Source: Panicum virgatum | Lineage: Eukaryota; Streptophyta; Magnoliopsida; Poales; Poaceae | Reading direction: 5' to 3' | Assembly (NCBI RefSeq): GCF_016808335.1 | Contig: NC_053153.1 | Span: 16,813,033 to 16,877,032 of the forward strand | Length of the DNA: 64,000 nucleotides | In this document: positions 24,767-37,718 of the stretch, piece by piece | Position numbering within the stretch: position 1 is the stretch's first letter | Layout: each line of letters opens with the position of its first letter | Position numbers and translations under genes: made by a program | The notes under the pieces: generated by a model | The model's input: the letters and a program-made list of their open reading frames with translations, nothing else | Databases searched by the model: none | What the model was told of the DNA's origin: nothing

Positions 24767-26143
24767 GGGGGTGATTGGTAGGCTGGATAACCTCTATCCA
24801 GGCTTATGCAATGCAACTTAGTTTTGTTTGGATACCTGAACAGCCCACTAACCAGGCTCCAGCAATGCAAAAGTAGCTAGCTTGGGTGGCTTCCTGGAAA
24901 CGAAAATGAGATCCATTTCCGCGCTATGCAGGCTGCATAAGACATTGGCGGCTCAGAGGACCGATTCGGCTCACCTCCCACCGCGTCCACCGGCGTCGGT
25001 GCTGCAAGGAAAGGACGACACAGCAGGCAAGGCTGTGTTTGGATTGGGGTGTAAAAGATTTCACGAATTTTTTTTGGCCCTTTAACCACTAATTTAGAGT
25101 ATTAAATGAAGTCTAATTACAAAACCACATCTACAATCCTCCGTGTAAATCGCGAGACGAATCTGATGAGGCATTTGACGCGTGATTAGAGGATGATCAC
25201 TGTAGCATCACTGTAGCAATCATCAATTAATTACCGTCATTAGATTCGTCTCGAAAAGTTACACCCATCCCTGAAAAAGTTTTACAAATAGACTTCATTT
25301 AGTACTCCATGCATGCGAGATTCTTTTCTCGGGAAATGTGCGCGAAAAAACCATGTAGTAACCAAACACGGCGCAAGCTCTTCTCCGCGATGAAGTGGAC
25401 GCCGTGATGGCGGTGCGGTTGTCTGGAGATGCCTCCGCCTCGATCGGGCGCCGACCATGTTCTACTGCAAAGCTACGCTTGCGGGTGAAGATGCTACTTC
25501 TAGATCAAATGGACGGATTCGACGGAGCTTTTGATTTTGTGGATGCGGAGCTCAAGCAAAGCTAGGAAATTTTGCCTTTCCCCACGACAAGCTGCTGCAT
25601 CCCTCCACGGAAAGATTGGGCCGTTGCGTCCCACCAGAGCTCAGTTTGGTCATGCTTGAGTTGGATTCAACCTCTTCGGAGCTCGATTTGGCCGTGCTCG
25701 AGCTCGACTCGGTCATGGAAGTACTCGATTCAGAAGCTCCTGATTTCTACAAAGTCTTGAGGAGCATGGCGGTGGTGCGCCCCCTGGCGTGCTCTTTGAT
25801 GAACTCTCAACTACTGCCGGCGGCGGCAAGGGCGGCGTGGTGGAACCATAGCTGTCGCGGCTCAAGTACTGGAGCGTTGGTGCAAGGTCACAGAGGCATC
25901 GGGCAGGCCAACCGCCATGGTCGCTGAAGCAGGAGTTGCAGAGCAGGTGCGGACGAGAGAGATCGATGGCAACTGGTAACTTCACCTCCAACTAATACAG
26001 GTCACCACATCATGCTATGCACCCAACCAACCTTAAACCACTCAAACCAAACATTAACAACTTGCATTGGGTTAGCCTGGTTATATCTGACCTGGGTTAT
26101 TCCTAGCCTGGCTAGTATCTAATCCAACCAACCAATCACCCCC
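24767..26143. mobile_element. TIR DNA transposon, non-autonomous
   Basis: The ends are inverted repeats starting GGGGGTGATTGGT, and similarity between arms continues with gaps for about 80 bp. The 1.38-kb interior has no transposase. Short open frames at 25570-25930 have no recognisable domain and may be captured or random. I could not define a target duplication, so the superfamily is open. A smaller MITE is nested at 25031-25373. Confidence 0.6.
25031..25373. mobile_element. Nested MITE (Tourist-like)
   Basis: Starts GGCTGTGTTTGG and ends in the matching inverted repeat near CCAAACACGGCG, with a possible CAA duplication on both sides. The interior carries TTCGTCTCG and CACTGTAGCATCACTG strings also seen in the MITE at 55531-55897, so the two belong to one family. 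It lies inside the element at 24767-26143 and is therefore younger than it. Confidence 0.65.
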
Positions 26144-26392
26144 ATAGCTAGCTACGCGGAGGCAGCTTGTGGCGAATCGTAATTTTCCTACTCGGCGACC
26201 GATCAGACAGTGAGTCGCTTTTACCTTTTCGATCTAGTTCCCATCCCATATTTTCTTTGGAAACATATCTGGTGGAAACCACAATCTTCATAAAAACCCG
26301 TGCAAATCATGCTTAAAAAGTTGTCTAAATTTATCAAAAAAATCACATATGTAGATGATATTATGATACACAACTTTGTAAACAATCTTGTC

Positions 26393-26459
26393 CAAACTCG
26401 ACTTCGTTTGTGAGATATAAAAATAATATTTTTATATCTCACAAACGAAGTCGAGTTTG
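26393..26459. repeat. Perfect 33-bp inverted repeat
   Basis: Arms 26393-26425 and 26427-26459 are exact reverse complements separated by one base. It is the centre of the split hairpin element and ends 10 bases before the CACTA left terminus. Confidence 0.95.
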
Positions 26460-26499
26460 TACAAAATATCACTACTACAAAAATGATTTGTAGCAACGC

Positions 26500-26815
26500 C
26501 TCGATTTTTTTAGGGGTGGACCTAAATGTAAGTTATTGCTACAAATAGCCGTAGACACTGTAGCAATTCACCCGCCCCTAGAAACACCATTTGTAGAGGC
26601 GGCTCACCCCCGACCGCCCCTAAAAATGGCGCCCATTTTTAGGGGTGGGCGATGGGGTGAGCCGCCCCTACAAATACCATTTGTTGGGGCGGCTCACACC
26701 CCCACCCTCCCTTAAAAAAGGAGCCATTTATAGGGTCGGATGGGGTAAGCGGCCCCTACAAATGACATTTTTAGGGGCGGTGGAGCCCCCGACCCGCCCC
26801 TAAAATATATATATA
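26500..26815. repeat. CACTA left subterminal repeats
   Basis: Repeated GGGGCGG/CCGCCCC motifs separated by short AT-rich linkers containing ATTTGTAG or ATTTTTAG, in both orientations. In En/Spm elements such subterminal arrays bind the TnpA-type protein. They match the right-end array at 37435-37700 and the internal block at 31250-32240. Confidence 0.85.
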
Positions 26816-27432
26816 AATTCTGCCTTCTTTCTCCTCCCGACCCCCATTGTTGGCTCGGGAGAGGAGCTCCCCCAACATTCGAAAAAAAGAAGTGGGGAGG
26901 AGGTTTTCCACTTGATTCCCATCGAGCTGAGGGCTCTAAGAGGTAAGTTAGCACTTAATCCTTATCATTTCTAAGGTTTTTGTGTGCTTTTTGGTTCAAA
27001 TTGGGCTCTCTTAGCCTCTCACTAGATTTAGATCTCCATGGTTAAGATTTGCCATTTGTGAGACTATTTGCATCAAATTTTTGGATGAAGTTGTGCTATT
27101 TTAGTAGGAGAACAATATTATGTAAGCATTTGGACTAGATCTATATGTTTTACCCTCATATCTAAGGAAACTATTTACTAGATCTATGGAGGAGGGAGAA
27201 AATTAGTTTTTTTTTCATTTTTTTACACACATGCATGAATTTCTTTTAGGATGTAGTGGTACGCGATAATATGTTTTAATTTATGCATGATATTTGGTTT
27301 TAATTTTCTCATTTAGTACTATATATGTAAATTTCTTTTAAGTGCTTTTGTATTGTCATTTATAGTTTTCACTGAAGACAGGAATTTATGAATGTTTTAA
27401 TCCATTATTTATTTATTTTTAATTTTTTATAG

Positions 27433-30400
27433 ATGAATAGGGCTTGGATGTACAATGCAAACGGGATGGACGCATATTTCCATGGAGAGCTAGATAAATT
27501 CATTAAAATCGCAGAGAACCACGCAAGAAAGAAGAACACAGTGTTGATATATTGCCCGTGCAGAGTTTGTGGGAATTTGAAAGTATTTAGCGAGCCAACT
27601 ACAATCAGATCGCATGTGATAGTGAGTGGTTTTGTTAAAGACTACACGATTTGGAAGAAACATGGCAAGGTGGATGTTCCCCCTTCGACGAATAACCCAT
27701 TGGATGAAATCATACAAGGTGATGATTTTGTCAGAATTTTTGATGCTTATTATGATCTTGACAGAGATGACGATGGTGTCAGTGTTCATGATGGAGCGGG
27801 TGGATTCCATAGTGATGATGTCAATGACAGGTTCATCGATAGTGATAGTAGTGAAGATGAACTTAATGACGGAGATTTTCTGAGCCAGTTGCTGCGCCAC
27901 ACCAAAGTAGAGGTATTGGCTGCTAGTGCCAAGGGTTGCCAAACTTCGAGAATGTGAGAAAATCAGCAGAAGAAAATATATATGAGCGATCCAAGGGATG
28001 CCCGAAACACTGGACCGTCCTTCGTTTCATCTTAGAGCTGTTGACTCTGAAGGCTAAGCATAGTTGGTCAGATGGTAGTTTCAACGATCTGCTACGTATC
28101 TTGGCTTGGTACTTCCAAAGCCAAATAAAGTGCCCGCCAACACATACCGAGCCAAGAAGCTTGTTAGCCTGTTCACGATGGGTGTTGAACGAATCCATGC
28201 ATGTCCAAATCATTGTATTTTGTATCGTGGGGATACTTTCAAAGACCTGAAGAAATGCCCTGTGTGTTGTGCAAGTCGGTACAAAACCAATGTGGGTTAC
28301 AGTGGTGACAACAATCAAGTTCCATCCGTTGAGGCAGACGACGCTACTTTAGGCATGTCTGGGAAGCAGAGTAGAATTCCTTCCATATGGTTATGTGGTA
28401 CCTCCCAGTTTCCGATCGCCTTAGGCGTTTCTTCTCGAACCCAAAGGATGCTGAGCTGATGCGATGGTGGAATTCAGATCAGCGCAAGAATGGTGACGGA
28501 AAGCTCCGACATCCAGCTGATGCTCGGCAGTGGAAGGAATTCGATGACAAATATTATCTGGAATTTGGGAATGATCCGAGAAATGTCCGGTTTGCGTTGA
28601 GTAGGGATGGAATGAATCCGTTTGATGAACGAAGTAGCACCCACAGCACATTGCCAGTGATACTGACGATGTACAATCTACCTACATGGTTGTGCCGAGA
28701 AAGTATCTTTTGCTATCCGTGCTTATACAGGGCCCTAAGCATCCTGGCATCTATATAGATATTTTCCTTGAGCCTCTGATGCAAGAAATGAAAACTTTAT
28801 GGAAGGAGGGTATCGATATCTTTGATGATTTTGCACGGCAGCCCTTTAATCTAAGAGCTATTATATTTGTCACAATCCATGATTACTAGGCATAGTTTGT
28901 CCTATTAGGACAGATCAAAGGTAGGACAGGATGCACGGTGTGCGTGGATGGCACAGTATCATCTTTCCTTGAAGGTTCTCGAAAGGTAGTTTACCTTGGG
29001 TACAGACGCTTCTTGGTGGAAGGACATAGGTACCAAAGTAAGAAATTCTATAATCATTTTGACGATATGCCTGATTTCCATTCTGCACCAGTTCAACGAG
29101 ACGGGCACTATGTTTTCAAAATGGTTCAGACCATCCAGGTCATTTATGGGAAGAAGAAGGAGGATGGGAAGAAGAGAAAGAGAGATAAGGCACCTATCGA
29201 TGGCGCACCATTCAAGAAACAATCCATCTTCTATAAGTACATGCAGTATTGGGCGGATCTCGAGGTTCGCCATGCAATTGATGGTATGCACCTGAAAAAG
29301 AATGTGTTTGGGAACACAATAGGGCTCCTCCTAGAGACATCAACCAAAACAAAGGATACCTTGAAGTCGCGTCAGGATTTGGTAGCCATGAAGATTAGAC
29401 AAGATCTTCACCCTGTGGGGAAAGGGAATGGCAGATATAAACTCCCCCCCAAGCTAGCTACAACTTGACACGTGATGAGAAGAAGACAATGTGCGAGAGC
29501 TTAAGAGGGATCCAAGTTCCTAGTCGTTTCACGTCCAACATAAGAAAACTAGTCTCGATAAAAGATTTGTCACTATATGGCTATAACTGTCATGATTGTC
29601 ATGTGCTGCTGACGGTGTTCCTCCCGATTACAATCAGAGCGATCAAGTCAGTATATGTAAAGATGGTAATCACTCGATTGTGTTACTTCTTCAATAGGAT
29701 TTCACAAAAGGTGATCGACGAAGATGAGTTGCAGGATCTTAAAGAATTCAGTGCGGAGACTATGGCGCAGCTAGAGATGTGTTTCCCTCTGGGTTATTTT
29801 GATATAACCGAACACCTAATGATTCACATTGTCGATCAGATAGAAGCACTTGGTCCACTTTACCTACACGAAATGTGGACATACGAGCATTTCATGTCAA
29901 TCCTCAACCGGTATGTATTGAATCGTGCTCATCCTGAGGGGTCTATGATAGAGGGATACAATACTGAGGAAGTCATCGAGTCTTGCCTAGGTTACCTAAT
30001 GGATATCGTGTCCCTTGGTTTGTCAATTCCATGTTTTTCGGGGAGGTTGGAAGGTGTGGGCACAGTCGGTAGGAAAATCTTCATCGACAAAGATTTTAAA
30101 GGTGTGCAACAAGCACATTATTGCATCATGCAGCATCTCACGGTAATGACACCATTAGTCGAAGAACACTTGAGCATACTTCGGGCACAATGTATTGGCC
30201 GCTCGGATGATTGGGTCATGAGAGAGCACAAACGTCGACTTACTACATGGTTGAAGGACCTAGATCTACCAGATGGGGAGACTATCGAGGAACAAACGAT
30301 CAAAAGATTGGCAGCTGGACCGTCTAACCAAGTCATATCTTGGCAAGGGTACAACATAAATGGATATCTATTCTATACTGCTGCCAAGGACAAGAAGACC

Positions 30401-30826
30401 GTGTCCTAGAACAGTGGTGTTCGTATTGAGGCCTTGGATGAGGGAACATGTTGAAATACAACATATTTTGGTGTCATAGATGATATATAGGAAGTGCACT
30501 ATGGTTCAAATATATAAATCCCCGTCTTTCGGTGTCGTTGGGTGAAGCACCCGAAAGGTGTTGAGGTGGACGGCTATGGGCTCACAATTGTCGACCTCAA
30601 CAATATTGGTTACAAAGACGACCCATGGGTACTTGATTCACAGGTAGCACAAGTACTCTATGTAGCTGATCCTGCAAAGAAGACAAAGCATGTTGTCGTC
30701 CCTGGAAAAAAGATATCATAGGAGTCAAGGTTATCGATGATGTGGAAGAATATAATCAGTACGATCAAATGAATCTCTTCACAGACCTACCACAGAAGAT
30801 GAAGATTATAGAAGCAGGCATATGAA
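27433..30826 (+). pseudogene. tnpD-like CACTA transposase, decayed
   Basis: Encodes, in pieces, a CACTA transposase. The first open frame (27433-27957) carries the transposase-associated N-terminal domain with the CPCRVCGN zinc-ligand-like motif. Transposase_21-type sequence follows in shifting frames: PNFENVRKSAEE (27935 on), the cysteine-rich KKCPVCCASRYK (about 28250), then NPRDAELMRWW-like and DPRNVRFALSRDGMNPF (28390-28650). Another frame runs 28938-29468, and an open 314-aa frame (29465-30409) carries DUF4218-like sequence. A DUF4216-like remnant (WVKHPKGVEVDGYG) lies at about 30535-30826 with its own frameshift. At least four frameshifts or stops (near 27935, 28115, 28385, 28690 and 30710) make it non-functional as one protein, though introns could account for some breaks. 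Confidence 0.85.
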
Positions 30827-31078
30827 AAGATGACAAGCCGTGGGCACACAAAGATGGCGAATCAAGAATTGTTACTGCTTAAATATCTCATGCATTTATG
30901 TATTCTCAAATGTCTATAAACATGCGATACAATTCCTGGTCTTCTAGTGTCGTTTGGTACTGTTTGTTTTTTCTCACGCCTTACTCACATGAAAATACGC
31001 GTATGGAAAAAAAATTCAGCTTTTTATGATATTGTTTACTATAATTGTTGATTTAAACAAATTTCCTAATTAAATATG

Positions 31079-32245
31079 GTAGAGGTCAGGATTTGAACAC
31101 ATTTTCTTGTTATATACACTAAAATATAAATTTGGTATTTTTCCTGTGTGTCTCAAATAAAAATACAAGTATGGTAAAAATTTCAACATTTTTTGATATT
31201 GTTAACTATATTTTCTAGATTACAAGATTATTGGAACAAATTTGGAAAACCATTTGTAGGGCGGGCGGGGACGCCACCCGCCCCTACAAATCGATTTTTA
31301 GGGGCGGCGTTAGCCACGGTCCGCCCCTAGAAATCCATTTCTAGGGGCGGGTGAAGCACCCGCCCGCCCCCTACAAATTATTTTCCAATTTTTCTTGAAA
31401 CATAAATTAATCAAAAAAAATAGCAAACCATGACTAAAAAAGTGAAATTTTCACCATTAGCATATAATAACCTGTAGATGTAGTGAAAATTTGCAAATAT
31501 ACAATTCATTATTTTGAGTGTATGAAAGTGTGCAAAACATAAAGTACATCTTAAGTAGTATGAGATAGTAGGGGTAACATAGTAGAGGTTAGTGTTTGAA
31601 TACATTTTCTTGTTATATGCACACAAATGTAAATTTGGTATTTTTCCAGTGTGTCTCAATTAAAAATACGGGTATGGTAAAAATTTCAATATTTTTTGAT
31701 ATTGTTAACTATATTTTCTGGATTAAAAGATTATTGGAACAAATTTGGAAAACCATTTGTAGGGGCGGGCTTAGCCATGGTTCGCCCCTAGAAATTTATT
31801 TCTAAGGGCGGGTGAAGCACCCACCCGCCCTTACAAATTGTTTTCCAATTTTTCTTGAAACATAAAATAATCCGAAAAAAATTAGCAAACCCTGACTAAA
31901 AAAAGTGAATTTTTTACCATTAGCATATAATAACATTTAGATCTAGTGAAAATTTGCAAATATACAATTCATTATTTTGAGTGTTTGAAAGTATATCTTA
32001 AGCAGTATGAGACAGTAGGGGTAACATAGTAGAGGTTAGGGGTTGAACACAATTTCTTGTTATATACACACAAATGTAAATTTGGTATTTTTCCTATGTT
32101 TCTCACATAAAAATACGGATATGGCAAAAATTTCAACTTTTTTTATATTGTTAACTATATTTTCTGGATTAAAAGATTATTGGAATAAATTTGGAAAACC
32201 ATTTGTAGGGGCGGGTGGAGGCGTGGCCCGCCCCTACAAATGGTT
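31079..32245. repeat. Three tandem 450-500 bp units inside CACTA
   Basis: Units begin near 31079, 31580 and 32027, each starting with a GTAGAGGT string. Each contains an AT-rich body followed by a GGGGCGG/CCGCCCC block like those at the element ends; the third copy is truncated at the promoter-like TATA at 32250. Copies differ by small indels. They lie between the transposase remnant and the second gene, so they may be internal binding arrays for the TnpA-like protein. Confidence 0.85.
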
Positions 32246-32249
32246 CTCC

Positions 32250-32257
32250 TATATATA
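32250..32257 (+). promoter_or_regulatory. Probable TATA box of second CACTA gene
   Basis: TATATATA follows directly after the third internal repeat and precedes a long GC-rich leader and the second CACTA gene. The position suits a core promoter with a start site near 32280. This is inferred from sequence only. Confidence 0.5.
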
Positions 32258-32280
32258 CCAGGGGACTTGGAAATTCTTTT

Positions 32281-32830
32281 AGATTCTAGGCGCGCGCGAG
32301 AAGATGCAGTTAGGCTGCCGAAGTTTTCCACCGCCACTCCTCCTTCCCCATCGTCGGCGCCGTCCGTGCTCCTTCCGCGCCCCACCTCCACTGACCGCGG
32401 CCTCCCTGCCCGCCTCCACCGCGCTCGACCTCGTCCACTGAGTCCTCCCGGCGCGAGGTCTCAGCTCCGGACCTCCCCCGCGCGTCCTCCCCAGCGGCCC
32501 CTTCCCACCGCGCGTGGCGTCCTCTATCGCGCTCAACCTCCGCCACCGCGTCGTCCTTCTCCGCCGCGCCGGGCTGCCCTCCCCGCCGCCAACCTCCGCG
32601 CCCGACCTAGTCCACGGCGCCCAACTCCTCCGCTGCGGCCGCCTCGTCCCCGCCGCGCCCCCAGATCCGGCCGCCTTCGCCCGGCCGCCACCTCCGGTCC
32701 TCCCCTCGCGGTCGTCCCTCCTCGCCGCCGCCTGCGCACGTACGCCTCCTCCCCGCCGGCTCCAGCCGCCACCAGCGCGCCTGCCTCCCCGTACGCCTCC
32801 TCCCCGCCGCCCGCCAGCCACTGGCATGTG
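32281..32830 (+). other. GC-rich leader, possibly captured
   Basis: About 550 bp of very GC-rich, C-rich sequence in an otherwise AT-rich element. Open frames run on both strands with Pro/Arg/Ala-rich translations and no recognisable domain. It may be the 5' leader of the second CACTA gene or a piece of captured host first exon. Confidence 0.45.
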
Positions 32831-33338
32831 GGGCCCGGCTGTAAGCCCCTTGTTAGGGTTAATAGTTTAGAATTTAGGATTTAGATTATTCAGTTGATTT
32901 TATTTAAATTAGGACAAAGGTGAAATATAGCCTGTTTTTTATAAATTATATCTTAATTATTTAGTTGTAAGTAATTATTCAAAAGAATTTAGGATTTAGA
33001 ATCATTAGAGTAATTTGTATTATTTTAGGGTTAATGGTTTAGAATAATTTGAATAATTTAGGGTTTAGAATACATTGAATAATAGCATGTGTCTCCATAT
33101 TTCCCATGTCATATTCTATTGAAATTAGTAATTTGCAATCTTTATGATTTTGTGAATTCAAAGTGTATGATTTCCCGATTATCTATTTCCCCATGTGATA
33201 TTGTTGATACAATGTATTAATTCAAAGTCTTCATATTGTAGTGCCCATGTGATATTCTATTCTAATATCAATTCTAGGCTAATGTGGTTAATTATGTATT
33301 CAAATTAGTTTCGATGGTTTTTTAATGTAGAAGTCGTA

Positions 33339-36300
33339 ATGGATCGTCCATCGTCATCTTCCCCACGAAGGGATGTTCTCGCACCTCAAGACGATGAAAT
33401 CGAGCTAATTGCATCCCAGATGGAGTTGGACAACACCCAATATGGCGACAAGCACTCCAATGAACAATCTGGGGACGATCAGGGCCGTGTCGAGGGACCA
33501 GGCGCTTGGCAAGGAAATGAATGGCTTGACCCTGCTGATCCGTGCCCTGTTCCGCAAAGAGGAAGTCGTTCAGAGGAGACGATAGATCTAGATTACGAAC
33601 TGGAACAACATCAGGAGGCTTAGATAGGAAGGACTAAGCACCGACGCCGCCCCCCCCCCTAGCCCAACAGAGGAAGACAATGAAAGCTCTGGTCCGGACG
33701 CTACAGCCTCTGACAGCCAAAACAAAAGGAGACGAGGTCAGCGAGGAAGGAACCAGTACCCTGAAGGGCAGTTCACTGTTAATGCAATTAGCGTAGCAGG
33801 AGAGCCCATTGATCCCCCCCAGATTGTAGAGAAGTTTCGTAATGCCATCAGGGCTATAATCAGAACAAAAGTGGTTGTGGATCCAACAATCGAGAGATGG
33901 ACACTAGTTCCTGAGGGGAAAAAGAAACAATGTGGCAATTGTTGAGCAAAATTTTTGTTTTTCTGAGGAACTAGAGATAAAGTAAAACATTATGCTAAGA
34001 AGATGCTCAATGAAACTTTTCGTAGATGGAAGAGCGAACTGAATGTTCGGTATGTCAAGAAGGGTCTCACACCCTTTGCGGATTTCGGGGACATCACACC
34101 AGCACAATGGGAAGAGTTTGTTCGACAGAAGACCACTGAACAAGCTCTAGCCCTAAGTCAGAAGCAAAGTGACCTAGCAAAGAGCAATATACATAAAGTG
34201 CACCTTGGGCCGGGTGGGTACCAAGCAAAGCTCGACCAGTGGTGCTGTGAAAGAGAGGCGGCAATAGCTGTCTAGCAGCCCGACCCATATGACAGCTTGG
34301 ACAAACGTGGCTGGCAATGGATTCAAGCAAGGAAGCCAAAGCTAGTCGAAGGGAAACCAAAGTTTGATCAACCCGAGACTGACACGGTGGCACAAAAGAT
34401 GTTAGCACTTGCGGAGATTCAGAAACAAGGAAAGTTCAAACCCCAAAGGGAACATGATGTGCTCAGTACAGCCATTGGATCCAAAGAGCATGGAGGCCAT
34501 GTTAGAGGCTTGTCCTCTAAGTTGAGCATCAAGAATGGGTTCGAGAAGGACCAGGCTAGGTACAGGAACCATGACTGCTACAAAGAAGAAATCGTGGCAG
34601 CAGCAGAGAATGCAATGCAGGTCAAGTTTAAGGATATGTTGAGAGCAGCACTTGCAGAGCAGCAGCAGCTAGGGTTAATTATGTTCAATCCGTCGCAAGA
34701 GGTTGGACAGCAACAGATGCTGGCAGTGGCATCTCCAGTAATTGGCCGAGCGAGTTTGGCATGTGCTCAGAGTAGTGCCGCCTCGAACACAGCACAACCA
34801 TACCCGGTGGATGCCATAATGAGTATTACTCCATGTTTGTTGCTCTATCCGGTCGGCAGAGCTGGAAAACAAAGGAAGTTGCTAAGGCCCAGTGCATCCG
34901 GCTGGGAATTTATTTGAGGGAAACCCTACCCCAGCCCTATATGCATGCGTAGAAGTGGAGGAACTCTTGAAATCAAGCTACGAGGATACGGAGATAGACA
35001 TCCCCACTGCAGATGGGAAGAATTGTCTTGGAGAATGTGTCAGCATCACAATTTTGTGGCATAAACGAGATATCTTACTGGTTAGTCAGATAACTATGTC
35101 TGCTATGGAACATATCTCTCCAGGAGCACAACGAGAACATGACCTCCCATCTCCACAAGCACGAGACGAATCACATGCGGCTCCGCCATCACCTGCGGCT
35201 CCAGAGGAACAAGAGCCATCACCTGCGGCTCAAGACCAACGAGAGCAGTCACCTGCGGCTCCGCCATCACCTCCGGCTCTAGAGCAACGAGAGCCATCAC
35301 CTGCGGCTCCGCCATCACTTCTGGCTCCAGAGCAAAGGGAGCCATCACCTCAAGCTCCGCCATCACCTGTGGCTCCAGAGCAACGAGGGCCGCCACCTCA
35401 GGCGCCGCCATCACCTGCGGCTCCAGAGCAACAAGAACCGTTACCTCAGGCTCTGCCATCACCAGCGGCTTTAGTGACACGAGAGCCATCAACTCAGGCA
35501 CCGCCATCAGCAGCGGCTCCAGTGACACGAGAGCCATCAAGTCAGCCAACGACCTCGGCTTCTCAGAGCAAACCAGTGCTACCTCGAGTTCTGCGGTCTT
35601 ACCAAAAGGAAAAGGAAGGGTCTGAAATTGTGAATAGATGGCACGCCACAAACAAGAAGTCTGTTGAAAAAGCTAAGAAGGCTAAGTCACAGGAAAAACC
35701 ACCAACTTCTAGTGGCAGTAGAAGGTCGGACTTTTCTACGCCCCGCACGGACACGGTGTACAACGTGGTGCTTGCGGTTGATGGCCTTCCATACTTAGAA
35801 GATACTCCTCTAGAGTTTGCGTACGGAAAGGACTTGCTACCGAGCTTGGATACTATGTGATTGTCCAATTTACATGAAGATGATGCATAATTGGTACAAG
35901 AGGGCATATAGACTTGGGCTGAGAACCCTAGGTGCTCCGCACCATCCGGATGTATTCGGACTTAAGGGGCCACAAATCAATGATATCACATTTGATTTTG
36001 AAGACATCCAGCACAAGTTCTGCCTCTCACAACATGGTATCGAAATGGTTCGACTATGGTGCATGTAAGTGCCTCATCGACTTTGTATTACATTCTATGG
36101 TATTGTATAAGCATAAATATTTAACGCCATACATTAATTTTACATGATGCAAACAATGGATGCTATTATTTGTAATTTCAAGGTCCGATACCTTGATCCC
36201 GTGGCGATTTGCGAGTCTTTGCACGCTGGGCCAAAATGGATGAAGGACGACGATGGCTATCTGAAGCCATTTGAAACAAAGAAGGCTAAAGATGCTGAAC

Positions 36301-37157
36301 ACAAAAAATTTCACGAACTAACCATGAAGAGGGTTGCGGCCTACATAACACATATGATGGAACAGTGGATAGACATGGATACCATATTTGTGCCATCCCA
36401 CGTCTAGTAAGTCTAATACCAATTATTTGATTAACCATTACTCCGATATCGATGCCTACAAATCGTACATTAACTTTTTTTTTGTTTTACAGTGGTCACT
36501 GGATTGCATTCCAAATAATGCCAAAGCGGAAAAGTGGTCGTACATGACTCCTTGAACCGGAAAACCGACAGATACCAAGAATTCATAGACCTTATTCAAT
36601 TGTGAGTGAATTTCTTATCTTCCATGTGCACATCTGTCTCTTGTGTCTCTAGAGAAATATGTCTATATAAATTAACTTTCCATATTTTTAATTTAAAACA
36701 GGGCATACAAGTTCAACGTTCAAAAAGGACTTCCTCATCCTGCCAACATAGCAAAGAAAATGACTTTTCGCACAAATATCCCGAGCCACAAGCAACCGGC
36801 AGGTTCCGCGTACTGTGGGTACTGTGCGAGAATGTGAGGCTGAAAGGGAGATACACTACTGATCCCAAACGCGTAAGGGCCTACTCTTTATTACGGATAG
36901 ATGTTTGCACATTGTTTATTACCGTAACTACAAATTGTTAAATTTTATCATGTATTCAATAATTGCAACTTGACCCGGAGAAACACGGAGGCCAGCTCCA
37001 CGAGAGACAACTTCTAAATGTAGTCGATGATTTGTGTTGTTTCATTCTGCACGAAGTGGTCAACGTTGAAGGCAAATTTTTTGACGAAACACAAGCCTTA
37101 ACAACGAACGACAAATACCTTTCACTTCGTGAGTGGCACAAATTCTGGCACGGTTAA
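33339..37157 (+). pseudogene. Second CACTA gene: Transposase_24 plus Ulp1-like
   Basis: The accessory gene of a Ptta/En/Spm-type element. 33339-33623 encodes an acidic N-terminus. 33700-34275 carries Transposase_24-type sequence in more than one frame (RGRNQYPEGQF, then FADFGDITPAQWEEFV and HKVHLGPGGYQAK). A stop at 34273-34275 is followed by the same domain continuing to 34917. 34892-35860 encodes an unusual Ala/Pro/Glu repeat region. Fragments at 35865-36407 and 36490-37157, separated by intron-like gaps, match the C-terminal catalytic part of Ulp1-type C48 proteases: an HWIAFQIM motif, a DSL-like segment, and AYCGYCA, after which the frame shifts to ENVRLKGRY. At least four breaks make it non-functional as read. 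Confidence 0.75.
35185..35540 (+). repeat. Minisatellite in CACTA gene, Pro/Ala-rich
   Basis: About eight degenerate copies of a 45-51 nt unit encoding variants of PPSPAAPEQREPSPQA. The frame stays open across all copies, so expansion has been in multiples of three. It lies between the Transposase_24 and Ulp1-like parts. Confidence 0.85.
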
Positions 37158-37434
37158 CGCTAATGTAGCGCCCTAGGGGAATGATGGAAAAACATGTATA
37201 AGAGCTGAATTGTGATGATGTACTATATTGATATTTATTTTTCATCTATTATGAATTTTATATGTGTAAGTATCTTATGTCTAACATATTCGATGTCTCG
37301 ATCGCGAACGAGCTTGAAGTTAGGACGTTATCATTAATAGACGTATAATAGTGCCGATGTGATGTATAATAGACGTATAGATCAAAATTGTGAAATCAAA
37401 TCCCGTAAACAAAAATGCGAATTCAAAAATTTTG

Positions 37435-37718
37435 GGCGGGCGGGAAAACTATTTCTAGGGGCGGGTGGGAGGCGGGGTCACCCGCCCCTACAAAACGATT
37501 TTCAGGGGCGGGTGATCCCCCCAACCGCCCCTGAAAAAGCATTTACAGGGGTGAGTCGTGGGGTCACCCGCCCCTACAAAACGATTTTCAGGGGCGGGTG
37601 AGCCCCCCACCCGCCCTTGCAAACCGCCATTTTTAGCTGCGAAAAGCAGGGGCGGTTACGTCGTCCGCCCCTAAAATTGTCTTTTCGCCCGCCCCTACAA
37701 ACCCATTCTACGGTAGTG
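37435..37718. repeat. CACTA right subterminal repeats and terminus
   Basis: Alternating GGGGCGGGTG and CACCCGCCCC blocks with ACAAAACGATTTTCAGG linkers, ending at the GTAGTG terminus. It mirrors the left subterminal array. Confidence 0.85.

Larger units (their letters stand above)
26470..37718 (+). mobile_element. CACTA (En/Spm) transposon, 11.25 kb
   Basis: The element begins CACTACTACAAAAATG at 26470 and ends at 37718, where the reverse complement reads CACTACCGTAG. The 3-bp duplication TAT lies at 26467-26469 and 37719-37721. Both ends hold many subterminal copies of a GGGGCGG-type motif in both orientations. Inside are a tnpD-like transposase gene (27433-30826) and a second gene with Transposase_24 and Ulp1-like regions (33339-37157), both on the plus strand and both broken by frameshifts or stops. 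The element is complete in structure but probably not autonomous. Intact terminal sequences and target duplication suggest it could still be moved in trans. Confidence 0.92.
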
